From: Tyto alba
Lineage: Eukaryota; Chordata; Aves; Strigiformes; Tytonidae
NCBI RefSeq assembly: GCF_018691265.1
Contig: NW_024881296.1
Location: forward strand, 10,385,427 to 10,449,426
Direction of reading: 5' to 3'
Length of the DNA: 64,000 bases
Part shown: positions 12,122 through 24,789 of the stretch, one piece after another
Layout: every line of letters begins with the position of its first letter
Numbering within the stretch: position 1 is the first letter of the stretch
The notes under the pieces: model-generated
The model's database searches: none
The model's input: the letters and a program-made list of their open reading frames with translations, nothing else
What the model was told of the DNA's origin: nothing
Translations under genes and position numbers: made by a program

Positions 12122-13644
12122 GTGAGTGACGTGTATTAAGGATTTTTTCCCCGAGAGACTTTGAAACTATATTTAAAATACTTGAATTCAGTCCTTTGCA
12201 TGTACAATTGTCTTTACTTGTGCTGACAGTTTTAAAATCGAGGCCTGATCTTACAAACACAGTCACATTTCATTAACGAGCATAGCCTCCCTATTCAGTG
12301 TCAGCCTGGCAGTACTGCCAGTAAAGGAAGTGCATAACTCTTTGAAGTTTTTCTTTCTGCTTTTCTCCTTTGTCTAAATCCTGTAGGAAAAGGCTGGATG
12401 CCTTAAATTATTCCTGTTGAAAAATGCCAAGAGCTGCACTGTTGTAGGCAGACCAGCTCTCTGCATAAATAGATCTTTCAGATGTGAAGCTTTCAGTAAC
12501 TGTGATCGTGTTTGGGGTTTTCTTGCGCTAGGCACTGTTCTGATGTACTGTAAATATTTGAGAGCTGCACCTGGTGTTAGACTGAGGCAACGATGAGGAT
12601 TTGCTTAGTACAAAAAGGAAAAAACCATGCAAGCACAGATGGACAGCACTACAGAAAGGAAACAATTTCCTCTTCAGAAGGGGGAAAGAAGAGAAGAAAA
12701 AAATGTTAATTGAAAAGGCAGCATAAAGTGGAGAAGCGAAGGGAGACTGTGGGTAGTACAATTCAGTAGCTGTGGCAGGCTGCTACTCAAGCTACGTAAG
12801 GTGACTCATTCAGGAAAACATTCTTTTTACCTTGCTTGTTAGGCAGCTTGCATCCTCTCACAAAGGTATGGCAATATAGAGCTTACAAATGAAATATGGT
12901 GAATAGATGGTTATATTTTCCTGCACTTTGACGGTTTTGTCCCCTTCCTCTCTCTACCCCCCATCCCCCCAAAGTTTCTATATAAAGTTAATGTATTCAC
13001 AAATAGAGAAGGCCTCTGCCACATAGGTGGTATGTATGCAGAGGAAACTCAGCAACGTATTCGATTTATTTTTCACTTAACAAAACTGTATAACTAAGAG
13101 AATAAAGAGAATATGCCCTACAAGCATCTGTTACAAGATTAAAACTGTTGAATCTCTAATCAGGTTTGTTTTGAGTGAAAGTCTGCTCTAGACGCATGAG
13201 CACCGTAACCATGTAGGTACCTGAGACATATGCAAAAAATGCAGTGATAATTTTTTTGTGCTTTTATGAAAATTAAACAAAATAGTATGGTTTATGAAGG
13301 GAACAATTACATGATTTAAAAATCACATGTAAGAAAGCAGTTAAGCCATCAACAACTGTTTTGCATAAAAAGACTCTCTTGTTTTATACTGTAGATGTAA
13401 AAATTTCTAGAACTTTTAATTGTTGTGCACATTCTACTCTGCTTGATATCACAGTAATTCTGGTGAATGAACCTGTCTGGAAACAGAAATGAAAAGTAGT
13501 GGCTTTTCTGCACAGCAGCCAACTTGAGGAGTTTGAAATACTCAGGTGGAGCATTAACATTATTTTCCAGATTCAAATCACAAGAATACTTTGATTCTCC
13601 AATAGTCTTGAACAGAAATCCCCAATTTCAGTCTTCAAAAATTA

Positions 13645-13740
13645 GAATTCAAGTTTTTAACACAAAAAAAAGCCAGCCCCCTCTGAAGGAGGGCAGCCCC
13701 CTGTGAAGTGAGCTGAATCTTTTTTTTGTGTTTTAAATTC
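13645..13740. repeat. Imperfect inverted repeat enclosing a 20-nt tandem duplication
   Basis: The left arm, around AACACAAAAAAAA (13659-13671), is complementary to TTTTTTTTGTGTT (13720-13732), with partial pairing extending outward through AATTC sequences on both sides. The roughly 48-nt loop holds two copies of a 20-nt unit built around AGCCCCCT.TGAAG (from about 13673 and 13693). Intronic; function unknown. Confidence 0.6.
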
Positions 13741-13842
13741 CTTCCACCTGTTTCCTTACATTTAATTTCAGACATCCCTATCTAAAGTTTTACAATTTGA
13801 GGTGATCACTACTGTCAGGTTTATAGCATATAAAACACACAC

Positions 13843-13863
13843 TTTTTTTTTTTTTTTTTTTTT
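13843..13863. repeat. Poly-T run (21 nt)
   Basis: Uninterrupted T run in intron 1. Confidence 0.95.
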
Positions 13864-16802
13864 CTGTCAGCATTTGACAGTTTATAAACAGTTCAGCAAA
13901 GCTTTAAATTACATCATCATTAATTAGACTTGCTTCTGTGGTGGTGCTACAATGGAAACAAAATTTATGTGTCAAACTTCAAGAACACGGAAGTTTTAGA
14001 GACCTGTTTTTCAGGAAACAGACTTTTTCACATTTCCTCACAAGGTTTTGATTTACTTATTAATAATTTTTGTTTTATTGTGTCTTCCTATCAACACTTT
14101 AGACTTATTGTGAAGGGACCAATGTCCAATGCAACAGTAGTTCTGTCTCTTATGGAAATTATGGTGACCCTCATTTGCATGTACATACCAGCTGTCTTTA
14201 CAGGCGGAGGACAATTATACCTTTCAGTTCATGCAGAAGAGATTGAAATGAGGGAACTGGAAATCACGTGATAACACTTCATCTCTTTTTGATCATTCTT
14301 CTTATTTTAAAAAATATATTTACAATCTGAAAAATATCAAAAATGTAAAAATACCAACTAGTGTACATAAGAAAGGGAGATTAAATTTAACATTAGTATT
14401 CCCATAGACTGGCTGTCATTGCTGTAAGAGCAGAAAAGCTTCTTTATTTAAACCAATCTGCACAGCAACAATTACAGAAATAATTTTCTTGTAGTTTGAA
14501 TACTGCTTTTGAAAAATATTGTATTTTAATTGCAAGCATGAGATGCATCAATTTGGGCGTTACCATCAGGCTTTTAGAAATAACATTCTTTATAGTGGCT
14601 CATTTCTATCTTTTTAAAAAAACAGCTTCTTGTCCAGAGCATTAAATCCCATTTTACTGTGCAGTGACTGCAGTGTTCTGCATTTCTAACTAGAATCAAG
14701 TAAAATATTCCACAACACTTCAGTCATATATTTTAATGACAGCAGGTTCTATGCAGATGAGTGGCCTACTTTTTACACTATGTTGTGGTTTGGCTGTGTG
14801 CCATTTGGTTTTCACAATGATCCATATGAAAGCTTCTGAGGCTGTTTTAATGTAAAATGTAGATGGAAGCCAACAACTGGAATGCTAGAGACGTTACTTA
14901 TTTCTTATATATAGCAAAATTAAAATATGTAAAGTATGGTGTTTCAAATATGATGCATTGGCTAAGAAGGTGGTGTGGACAAATTTATGGGCGTTTTGTA
15001 ATTCAGACATCAGATCTATTTCTTTTAATGATGAGGACAGCTGTGTTTGAAATTGCAGTGACAGTAATTACAAGTTCTAGATTGTGATGCACAGTGGAGC
15101 CATGGCTTTTATGTTGTGGTCCCAGGAGGACAAGAGCTGAACCTGAATGAGTAGGATTGGCTCTCTTGCTTCGGTATGTGGCAATGAATGATTTGCGCTA
15201 ACATCAAGAGAGTATCTTGGTGGGAAAATGAAACTGATGTTTCCAGACATTAACATGACTGAAAGGGAAGAGCTATCAGATTGATTTAATACAAGGGAGT
15301 TTATCCTTGCATTAATTTGAGGTGTAGTGATTGCAGAGGAGCTAATAAGGGTGCCTGTTACATAAACTGAATGTAAGAGTCCCATCAGCTGCCCCAGATG
15401 GTAATTAAACTTGACCCAGACAAACCCATGCCCTTTCTAATCTCTGCTGGCTGGCTGTAACACAGTTGCTGTATGACTCTAATGCAAATAGATTATTTAC
15501 CTTTAAATTTCTCTTCAGAGATTTATATTTGTCCTGCTCTAGCTGTAAACAGGAGACAAAAATCTCTGGTTACCATAAAAACAAAATCTGAGTCAGTCCC
15601 ATGCTTGTGCGCTCACGGCTGCTTTCTGATTTCCACAGAGTGCTGGCCTGCTTCTCACAAAGGCCACTTTATCTCGCTGTGCTAATGTCATCTGCACCAA
15701 CTCGCAGTTCCAGTGCAGTGTCTGCAGGCATATACAAAGGTTTCAGTATAGATAAGTATGTGAAAACTTGAAAAAACAGGATGAAAGTTTGTTTCTGAGA
15801 CATAAAGTAGATCTTTCCAGATAATTCTTCAAGGTTTGTTGTTTTTTGTTTGTTTGGTTGTTTTTTTTTTCATTCTGATTCATGTGATGATGCACACAAT
15901 ATGCATTTGTATCTTTTGGCATCCTGATGAGAATGTTTATCTTACAACAGTTATTTAAGACTACTTATGGTTCACTGATGATGTTTGTTAGCAGTAATAC
16001 AAATGTTTCTTTCATCAGATGGTGGGACAGTGCAGCCTCCTCTAAGGAAGCTACTCAGCAGCAGCACTTCATGTGATACGGGATCACACAGTCCACTGAG
16101 TGTTGCTAGTACGCGTCTGAAGGCAAAGATCCTCTTTTTTGTTAACCCAAACCTGGAGGGGGGGGGGGAAGTTGCAATACTGAACTCCAACTACAGTAAA
16201 ATGTGTTTAAAAATGGGCTGCAATATGTTACTGAAAGACTGCTGAGTGCTGATAAGTTGCTTCAGTGTTACCATGCCAGCACCAAAATATGGAAATCGGA
16301 GCCACATGAGTAATGTCTGTGGAATGCAGTGCTGCCACAGTCTTGTTTTGATGGGATCTCATGATTAATACTTTTATCTTCATCTAGAACTTCATGGAGA
16401 GTAGCAGGTTTTGGTCATGGGGTTGAGTGGCTGCATCTCTTGGGCAGTCTCCTCCTGAGCAGCAGCCCTGTTCTGATGTCTCACTGGCAGCCTGACTCCT
16501 GTCTGGAGTAGAGGCCTGTTGTCTTGGTTGCCTGCTGGTCTCTTTTGGTGTGCAAAGGGGAAAAGGAAAAGGGACAGTTTATAGCTGGAGGTCCATGAAG
16601 CTCTGCTTAGATCCAACACATAGTACCAGTATGTACTATATATATAATACCTATCACACATGGGATCTGGCTAGAACTGGTCATCAAAGGACATTGCGTG
16701 CCTCTGATTTAATTTCTGTGAAAAGAGCAGTGGATTATTCCAGTGGGAATAGTTATATTGAATTTAATTTTGAATATATTTCTTGGATCTAATTGGGCTT
16801 TA

Positions 16803-16863
16803 TTTTTTTTTTTTTTTAATATGTATAAATTATTTAGTAGCTTTGGGGGGTGGTTTGTCTGGA

Positions 16864-16887
<24 letters not shown>
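16803..16887. repeat. Two poly-T runs
   Basis: T runs at 16803-16817 and 16864-16887, separated by about 45 nt of mixed sequence, in intron 1. Confidence 0.9.
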
Positions 16888-16894
<7 letters not shown>

Positions 16895-19800
16895 CCCTGT
16901 TCATGGGCTCTTCTTTGCAGAAAAAACTCTATTCCTTGAAGAAGGTCTCACCTTTTTCTCCATGCTGTGGTGTCTAAAGAAAAATAAACTTGGAACTGAA
17001 AAGCATCTCTAGCAATATTTTAGGCTGCTTGTCTATGAGGGATCAAGTTCTAATGTGAATCATGCTGATAGAAAATGCAAAAATACTAATTACCCAAGGT
17101 TTGTCCAAGGTTCTTTGCACTGTAGATTAATGTAGATCAGGATATGGCTAAGTGTAGTCCTTGTAAATGACTCCTGTCAAAATTAGAACTTACATAAGGA
17201 GTAGTGGTGATGAAGCATATATGTGTAGGTGTTTCTGTGATTGTGGCTTTGATTATTTTTAGGTACATGTAAAAGCACCGTTCTGTAGCAACTAGGTGGA
17301 ATACATCAGTTTCTGGGAACTTACTTTTATGCATACAATTTCTCTTTGTGGGGTATGAGGTGTGTTGATAAAAGGGGAGCGGAGCTGAAGCAGTGAGAAG
17401 CTGTGAAAGGAAGGTGACAGAAGGATGTGAGGACTTTACATTGTGTCACCTCATTCCTGCCTCTTCATATGATATTACAAGGCCAGTTTAATTTCATTAA
17501 GTGCTTTAGAAAAGGCAGCAAAGTGGGATCAGGAGCTGTGTCACACCTTTATTTCTTTTAAGCAGCAGCAACTTCCTGCATTTGACATTGTAGTTCATGT
17601 AAAGGAAGCTGGGGACAGCAAGATACTCTGTCTTACCTTGAGTAAAAAAAATATTATTCCTTATTTTATTTCTACATTGCTGCTGTCCAGAATAAGCGTC
17701 CTTCACATTGATGGAAATAGCTAGGCTTTCTGACCATGAATAAGAAGTGGATTCTGTTTTCTGATGCAAAACCCTGCTTTATTCTCAGATAAATACAGAA
17801 CATGACTTTTTTCCTGTGTAGATGCATAGATGATAGAACCCATTAAGTCAGCAGCTTTGCAACAGTGAGAAGCAGTGGTTATGAGATTATGTGTACGTAA
17901 ACAACATCACAGTTGTAAAAGTAAATCCTAATATACATAAAATTAAATGGAAATATATAAATACAGAAGTAGTACAAAAATGTAATCTTTTGGATTGCTT
18001 GACATTTGCAGCTAAATAATGGCAGGTAAGCCTAGTCACAAATGAGATTTATCATTGAAATATTCTTATTTGTCAGTAAATTATGAATTGTTTGGTTTCA
18101 AAATATATGAAATTTATCACAAGTGCCAGAGCTCTGAACCTGGTGTGAATTTGAATCAGGAGGAAGCATAGATAACTTTACTGTGGAACTAATTACAGGA
18201 GACAGCTTTCATTCTAGGGTTTGTTTGATGCTGAGATCTGGCTCAGATATCCCTAGAACATGCATAATAGGTAGTACCAGGGGAAAAATAAATCATATCC
18301 TTTTCTCTTCCTTGCAATGATAAGGAAAAAAAATCACTGTACGAAAGAAGTTGATGCTGCAGTAACACTGTAATTAACTACATTAACATCTGCTAACAGT
18401 CATGGAAGAAAAGGTGGTTTTCATTAAAAAAAGAAAAACAGAAAAACGAAAAACAACCCCAAAACATTGCCTTCATAATAGAGGGTGTGTATCTAAACAC
18501 TATTTTGTCATGCAAAGAGTCAAGACATTACAGTATGCTGAGAAATAGTTGAGTGAAATATTTGATTATATCAGTAAAAGAACATAAAGGTCCAGTTGCA
18601 GCAAGAGATGTGCTTAGGTTTCATTCAGATGAAGTCTAGAAGACCATATATGCACAAATATGTAGGCATGCATGTATCTATTTTTCTTTTATGTGGAATG
18701 TAGTTCTATTTTTTTGCTTTTCCCCTTTCTCCATCTTACCAGTTTTTGTTTATGAATACAAAGAAGAAAAGCTTTTGTACATTGTGATAAATATTAAAAA
18801 GTCAGCAGACAGTGGAGGAGATTGTCAGACTTTGGGTGCACAGGTCCTATAGAGGAAAGAAAGCTAAGGCATGCTGGAACTCTAATAAGTAGGTTGAAAG
18901 AAATTTGTTATTTGTGTCCAATTTCAGAGGCTTGCTAGTTCAGTTTGAGTGTGTTTTGTGACCTGTGGCTGCTTGAGGAAATACTGGGATTTACTTCTCA
19001 GGTAGTGATGGACTAGACTGCATTAAATGTCAAATGAAATGTAGAACCATTAGTAATAAAGAAGTTTTACAAAGTTGGGTTGTAAAGAACAGTGTGTGTC
19101 AGTCTAGATTGACAAAGTTGTTGTTAGTAATAGCTGCCCAAAAAGACATGAGAAGGAGCTTCTTTGAAGAGCTAGACAGAAAGAATTGTGGCTTTCCAGC
19201 AGCCTGTGAGAACCTGGCACAGAATACTGCCTTCGTGTCGCAAATCACCACAGAAACTAAAAGGGTAAAAATGGGCAGAATTAAATACTCACTGAGAGAA
19301 ACCTAAGCACCTGGAAAACACAATATGAAAGTTGCCAAAGATGCATATGGTGCCTAAAAGATTCGGTAGACAGACACATATAGATTCTCTTTTATGATAA
19401 TCTGCTATAATTAGGAAAGCTTTAGTAATATACTTCTGTAATCAGCAATAATACTGCATTAGAACCTGAAGAGAAACCGAAGTGAAAGGAGACATGCCAT
19501 ATAATGTTTTGGGAGGGTGCATCTCGTTTATATTTTTAGAAAATATAAGAAAATCTCATTTATATTTTATTTGTACTGTGTACCACTGCTGTATTGTAGT
19601 TGGGGATTTAAAAACTTCAGCTTCCAAAATATATTTAGTAACAAATCTATGTTCTTATTTTTCACCATATATATAAAGTATATACATAAAATATATATAG
19701 TGAAAGGTAGGGATAAAAGCATAGTTTAATACTTTGTCTCAGCTTATCATGTTAGACATATGTTATATATCAGAAAATTCTGTGTGGGAGAAAGGTGTAA

Positions 19801-22800
19801 AATCTTAGTCACTGAGGAAACAAAATTTTAAGGACCTTAATGCTAAAGTTAGGAAGACCGAATGCTTAGACTTGCTAATCTACAAGAATTCTGAAAGCAC
19901 CGTCACAGGCCATCAAAAACACTTTAATATATTTTGAAGCTCTGGTGATAGCAAATTTAGAATACCTGCTTTTTAGAAAAAGTGTTATATTGTTGTTATT
20001 GCAAATGATCCAGGCAATTCTAGTCTTCTAATTTTGGCTACAGCAACAAGCAAGGTTTTGGAATGAATCTTGAAGGAGGAAATAATAGGATATAATTAGC
20101 TGTTTGGTATATGATAAAAGGGTAAAGAAAAATGGAACAAAATGCAGCATGGTTTTAGCAAAGATCAATAAGACTACATTGATAGCTTTTTATGTACAGC
20201 TTCTTTCTAGACAAAGCAAGTATGGTAGGAAGCAATTCATCTGGGTTTCCTTACAAAATGGCAACACTGCAAATAACTTACCTGAAGAAGAAAATTACTG
20301 GTGATTTTGATAAGGGACACTCTCACGTTACTTCTCTTCCACCAAAGAGGAACAGCTTCGTTTCGGTCTGCTTCTGTCTAGTGTTGTGATAGACTTGATC
20401 AGGCTGTGGAAGTTTATTGCATAATTAATGCAAGAATACAGCTGCGTCCTGACCTTTGTCCTGACATTCATGTTTTCAGGACTCGACTTTTTCATCACTA
20501 AGTGAAATTTTCAGTAAACTATTGTCTTTCTGTATTATAATACAAATTTCAAAATTAGGAACTGGGCTGACATCATGAGTTCATTCATCCGGACCAAGGT
20601 TTGCATTAATCAGTTTTTGATCTGACTGCATCAGGGTTTTTCAACATGATTTGTGCAAGTACAGCATATAGTTAAGTAATCTTTTAACAGACCATTTGGG
20701 CTATGCTGAAATTGGTGTTGTTGCCATGTCTTCTAGCCAGAACAAGTGGAGCAAGCTGTTCTAAGATATAGCTGCTTGGTTCGATGATGGGAAACTATGG
20801 ATAGTGAGTGAGATGGGTTTATTTTGAAAACTGTTTTTTTGTAACATCCTTTCTGGGATGGCTTTTTACTTCATTAAATCTGGGGTCTTGACATCTTTCT
20901 TTTTGGGGAATTCCACTTTCGGATTTTTGCCAGACCTCTACTTTTTCAATCAGGGCATTCCTGGAAGAATTTTAGTGGAATTTTTATGAAGTGCCACTTC
21001 TGTCCTGTGTGCTGTGGTGGCCCTGGGGGCAGCAGCAGGATTCTCTTGCCAGCAGCAGCTTGTGCCCTTGTTTCCAGAAGGGCTCTCACACATGTGGGTT
21101 CCTGGCTTTTTTGGGGATGTCTCAAACACTTGAAACCATTAGCATTATGCGATTCTCTTTCTGTAACTGCATAATAGGCTTCTCGTTCTGAGTCTGTTGA
21201 AATCTCAATGATATGATCATTCAAGCTCTCTTGCGCAATCTGGAATCTGTTTCAATGATTAGTGATAATTGTGGGGCTAAAATATGGGGAAAAATTACTT
21301 GCTTGAGTTGCGCAGGGGTAGATACGTTGTCATTCTAACTTGGAGCTAGTCATCAGTTTTCGTGGCAAATATTTACCAGTCAAGAGGGTATTAAGCGATG
21401 GAACAGTGTAAAGGGAGGGACACTGAGATGTCAAAATATTCAGACAGATTGGGAAAAATAAAGCATGGTGTTTACTGTGATAATATATGAAATTAATAAT
21501 TGGTAGTTTTGTTCTAGTTGTTTGAAGAGCCTATGAATGTAATCAATCCATCAAACAATACATTCTTCAGTGGAATTTTATAAATATATATTTCTATCTT
21601 TGAAACTATATTGAACTGTGTGTAGACAGATATAGAAAACTGGGGCCAAAGGGGGAGATAGAGTTGCTACGTGTTGTTTAGACTGACATTTCTCTTTTGA
21701 CTTCTGAATTTAAGAATCTATGATATGTGGGATCAGTTCATAGCATCCATGTGAACAGAGCCAGAAAATCTGGAGACAGAACAACAGAGAAGAAAGGACA
21801 CTCCTCTTGGGCATTTCCACACATCCCTAACTTCCGTAGTGTTCTAAATACTAAAATATAAGATATAAATAGAAAAAGAATAATATATATTACCTATAAT
21901 ATGAAAATATGCGCTATAGATATATATGGAAATCAATATATAACCTCTTGGTTTTCTTTTCCCTTAGAAACGTACATATGTGTACAAGCAGTGAATACAG
22001 ATATTAGCTAGTACACTGATAAAAATGAAAGGTAATATCTTTGGCAGAATTCTAGAAATATGTGCCTTAACCCAAGACCTTGACCAGTTTTGTAATTTTT
22101 AAGGTTTATGTTGCCTGGAAATTAGATTTATGACATACTTTTTGTTTATTCATAGTAGAAGGATTCAATCTTTTTTATTCTTTTTGTTATGAAATGCATG
22201 TTGTGTGTGCAGGCCTGTTATCTGGTGCGTTTTCCATGCTTTGTATAAGCAGGCTGTAAGAAAACTGCCACGTGGCTTTAGGAAAGTATCTGTCAAAGAA
22301 AATTCAATCTCTTAAAAAAACCATAAAAAACTAAACAGCCAAAACAACCTCACAGGATGAGAGATCTGGAACAGTTTCCCAATATAAATCAACAGAGGAT
22401 TAGAAACTCTTCAGTGAAAAAGGACAATAAATGAAGTCTCTAATCCTGGAATATTTGGTGTAATCTCCCAGGTCAGGCTTCGGGCAAGCAAGAGACTAAA
22501 TTAATTCGTTATTTTTTAAGTGCAAATATGTATTTAATATGCATTTATGCAGGATTTGAACTTGTTATTTGAAGGAGAGTTGGCTAAAGTACCAATTTCC
22601 AGTTCTCTTTCATTCCCCAGGTTCCATATGCTCCTTGGAAAACCTCTTCTTTCTCAGCAATCATGTTGCACATTATATCTAGGCTGCCTGGTACAGGTTA
22701 GCTGAAACACTATCTTGAAATACAAAAATACTATGAAATGAAAGGAAAATATTAAAGACATGTATTACTTTTGATCTTCGAAATATTAATTTTATATGTG

Positions 22801-24789
22801 AAATAATAGTTACTTAGTGCCTTGTATATCTGAGACCTAGGAAAGTACATCAAACAGCAGAAATGTGAAAATGAAGTGTGATTGATTTGCCCCTAGGAAA
22901 TAGGTCAGCAAGCTTTTGCTGTGTAGTTTGAAGGAATATGATGTATGAATAAAACTTGTGCTGTAAAGTATTTACAAAATTGCATCTAGTTGCAATTAGT
23001 AGCTCATCTACAAATATGAAAATCTTTGCAGTATTTCTGTCTCTTGGACGTGTTTGTCCTCTTCTGGCTTTCTGGGGAACGTTTGGTGCTGCACAGTTCA
23101 GTTGCTTTGCCAGATGATTTAGGCCTGACTTAGCTGTGACCTTGGTGGTCGTACATGTAGAAAAGGAGACAGAAAAAAATTGGATGGAAGGAATAATTTA
23201 GAGACATATGGAGAGGCAGATATCTGAATTACAGGTATATAAATGTAGAAATGTAGAAATCAGCTGTTTTTTTTCCAGATTTTTTGTTCTCTCTTTAATT
23301 TGTGGAACTACTTTTGTAATTGGAATCCTTTGTAAATGAAAAAAACATAAGATGACTGCAATTATCTTTTTATATTTTGTAAGACTAATAGAAAACATAT
23401 TCTAAATGGAAATTTACCATTTTGTACATCCCTTCTTTCTTTTTTTTTTTTTTCTCTGTACTATCTCCTCAAAATAGAGCAGGGCCTATGGTACTTTTGG
23501 CTTCAAAGCTTATGAAATACCTTTGCTGTGTGAGCATTTCTGATCTCTCTAAAGTGGAAAAAAAAAGAGTAAACTGGGGAAAAGAATGCAAGCTGATTTC
23601 AGCTTTTGAGGACATAAGCAATACGTGCATGAGTCACTGTTAACTCTTGATGTGACTCAATAGGGTGTTCAGAGCTGATATTACAGTGAAGCTGTTCACT
23701 CTGCTTTAGGAAGACTTGAAATGGAAAGTCTGGCCTTGGTCGATATAGGTTGAGATTTGCTGATGCAGCTGCTGTGCTAATGGTGGAAGTGTGGCGTAGT
23801 GCTCTGGCTGGTAGAAGAGACAATTGCAGGAGACCAGCAGAAGGGGGAGCTTTTGAAGTATAGCTCATTTTGAACATTGACCTCAACTTGTGCTCACTGA
23901 CAGCTGTGCTCCCAGGCTTTTGCCAATGCAGCGTAAGAAGGATAGAAGATGCATCTTTAAAGATAAATATGATGTTGTAACAACATCCTCAGGGAAACAT
24001 TATTGCAAGCTCTGCTGTAGTGCAGTGCCTCAGTGTGTGCATGTGTGGATTTTTTCTCGGTGTGTCTGTGACTGCTGTAGTTTTCTTCTGTTTCTCTCTT
24101 CCATTTGTCCCTCTACCTCCCCTCAATAATTAAGCAAAAGCAAATATGTGTTCATGGTATTTCTAGTTCTTAAGGATTATATTGCTAGCTGTTGCTCTTT
24201 GAAAGGTTGGTCTTCTAAGGAGGCTGGACAGGAAAAGAGCTATAATGTTAATTCATTGGTTTAGGATTTGCCTGTATTTGTCTGTGGACGGTACTGAACA
24301 TGTTTTCAGCATGCAGTAATTCCATAGGCAGTCAAGTGTAAGGCAAACCTGCATTGCAGAACAGTTTAGATCCTTATTTTTAGTCTCTGCTTGAGAAGAA
24401 GAAAGGTTGCCCTGGAATAGGAGGTAATTGTAATAGAAAGACCAAACATGCATCCTTCTAAAATAAGCAAAGTGACTCATAGTTCAGGTTATGACAGGCA
24501 AGGTCACTATCAGTACTGTCAGCCGAGGTTTGTAGCAGTTACTGCCGTATGGAAGGAAGTATAATACATACACACAGATATCTTTCCAGGCCAAGGGAGA
24601 ATCTGTGCCTGTGTCAGGCTGGTACTGTTTGGGGTTACTATATGAAATTATTATATGCATATTATGTGATGTATAGAATAAATATTTTACAATGTTTCAT
24701 TTTTAAATGAAAACATATAGAATGATTTTTGGTGGGGGTAGGCTTCCTTTTTCCTTCCACCTTGCATTTCAGTAAATATGGTTGCAGTA

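Noticed and set aside
13930..14271. 113-codon open frame in intron 1
   Set aside because: No similarity I recognise, no splice signals in phase with FMN2, and hydrophobic composition typical of random AT-rich frames.
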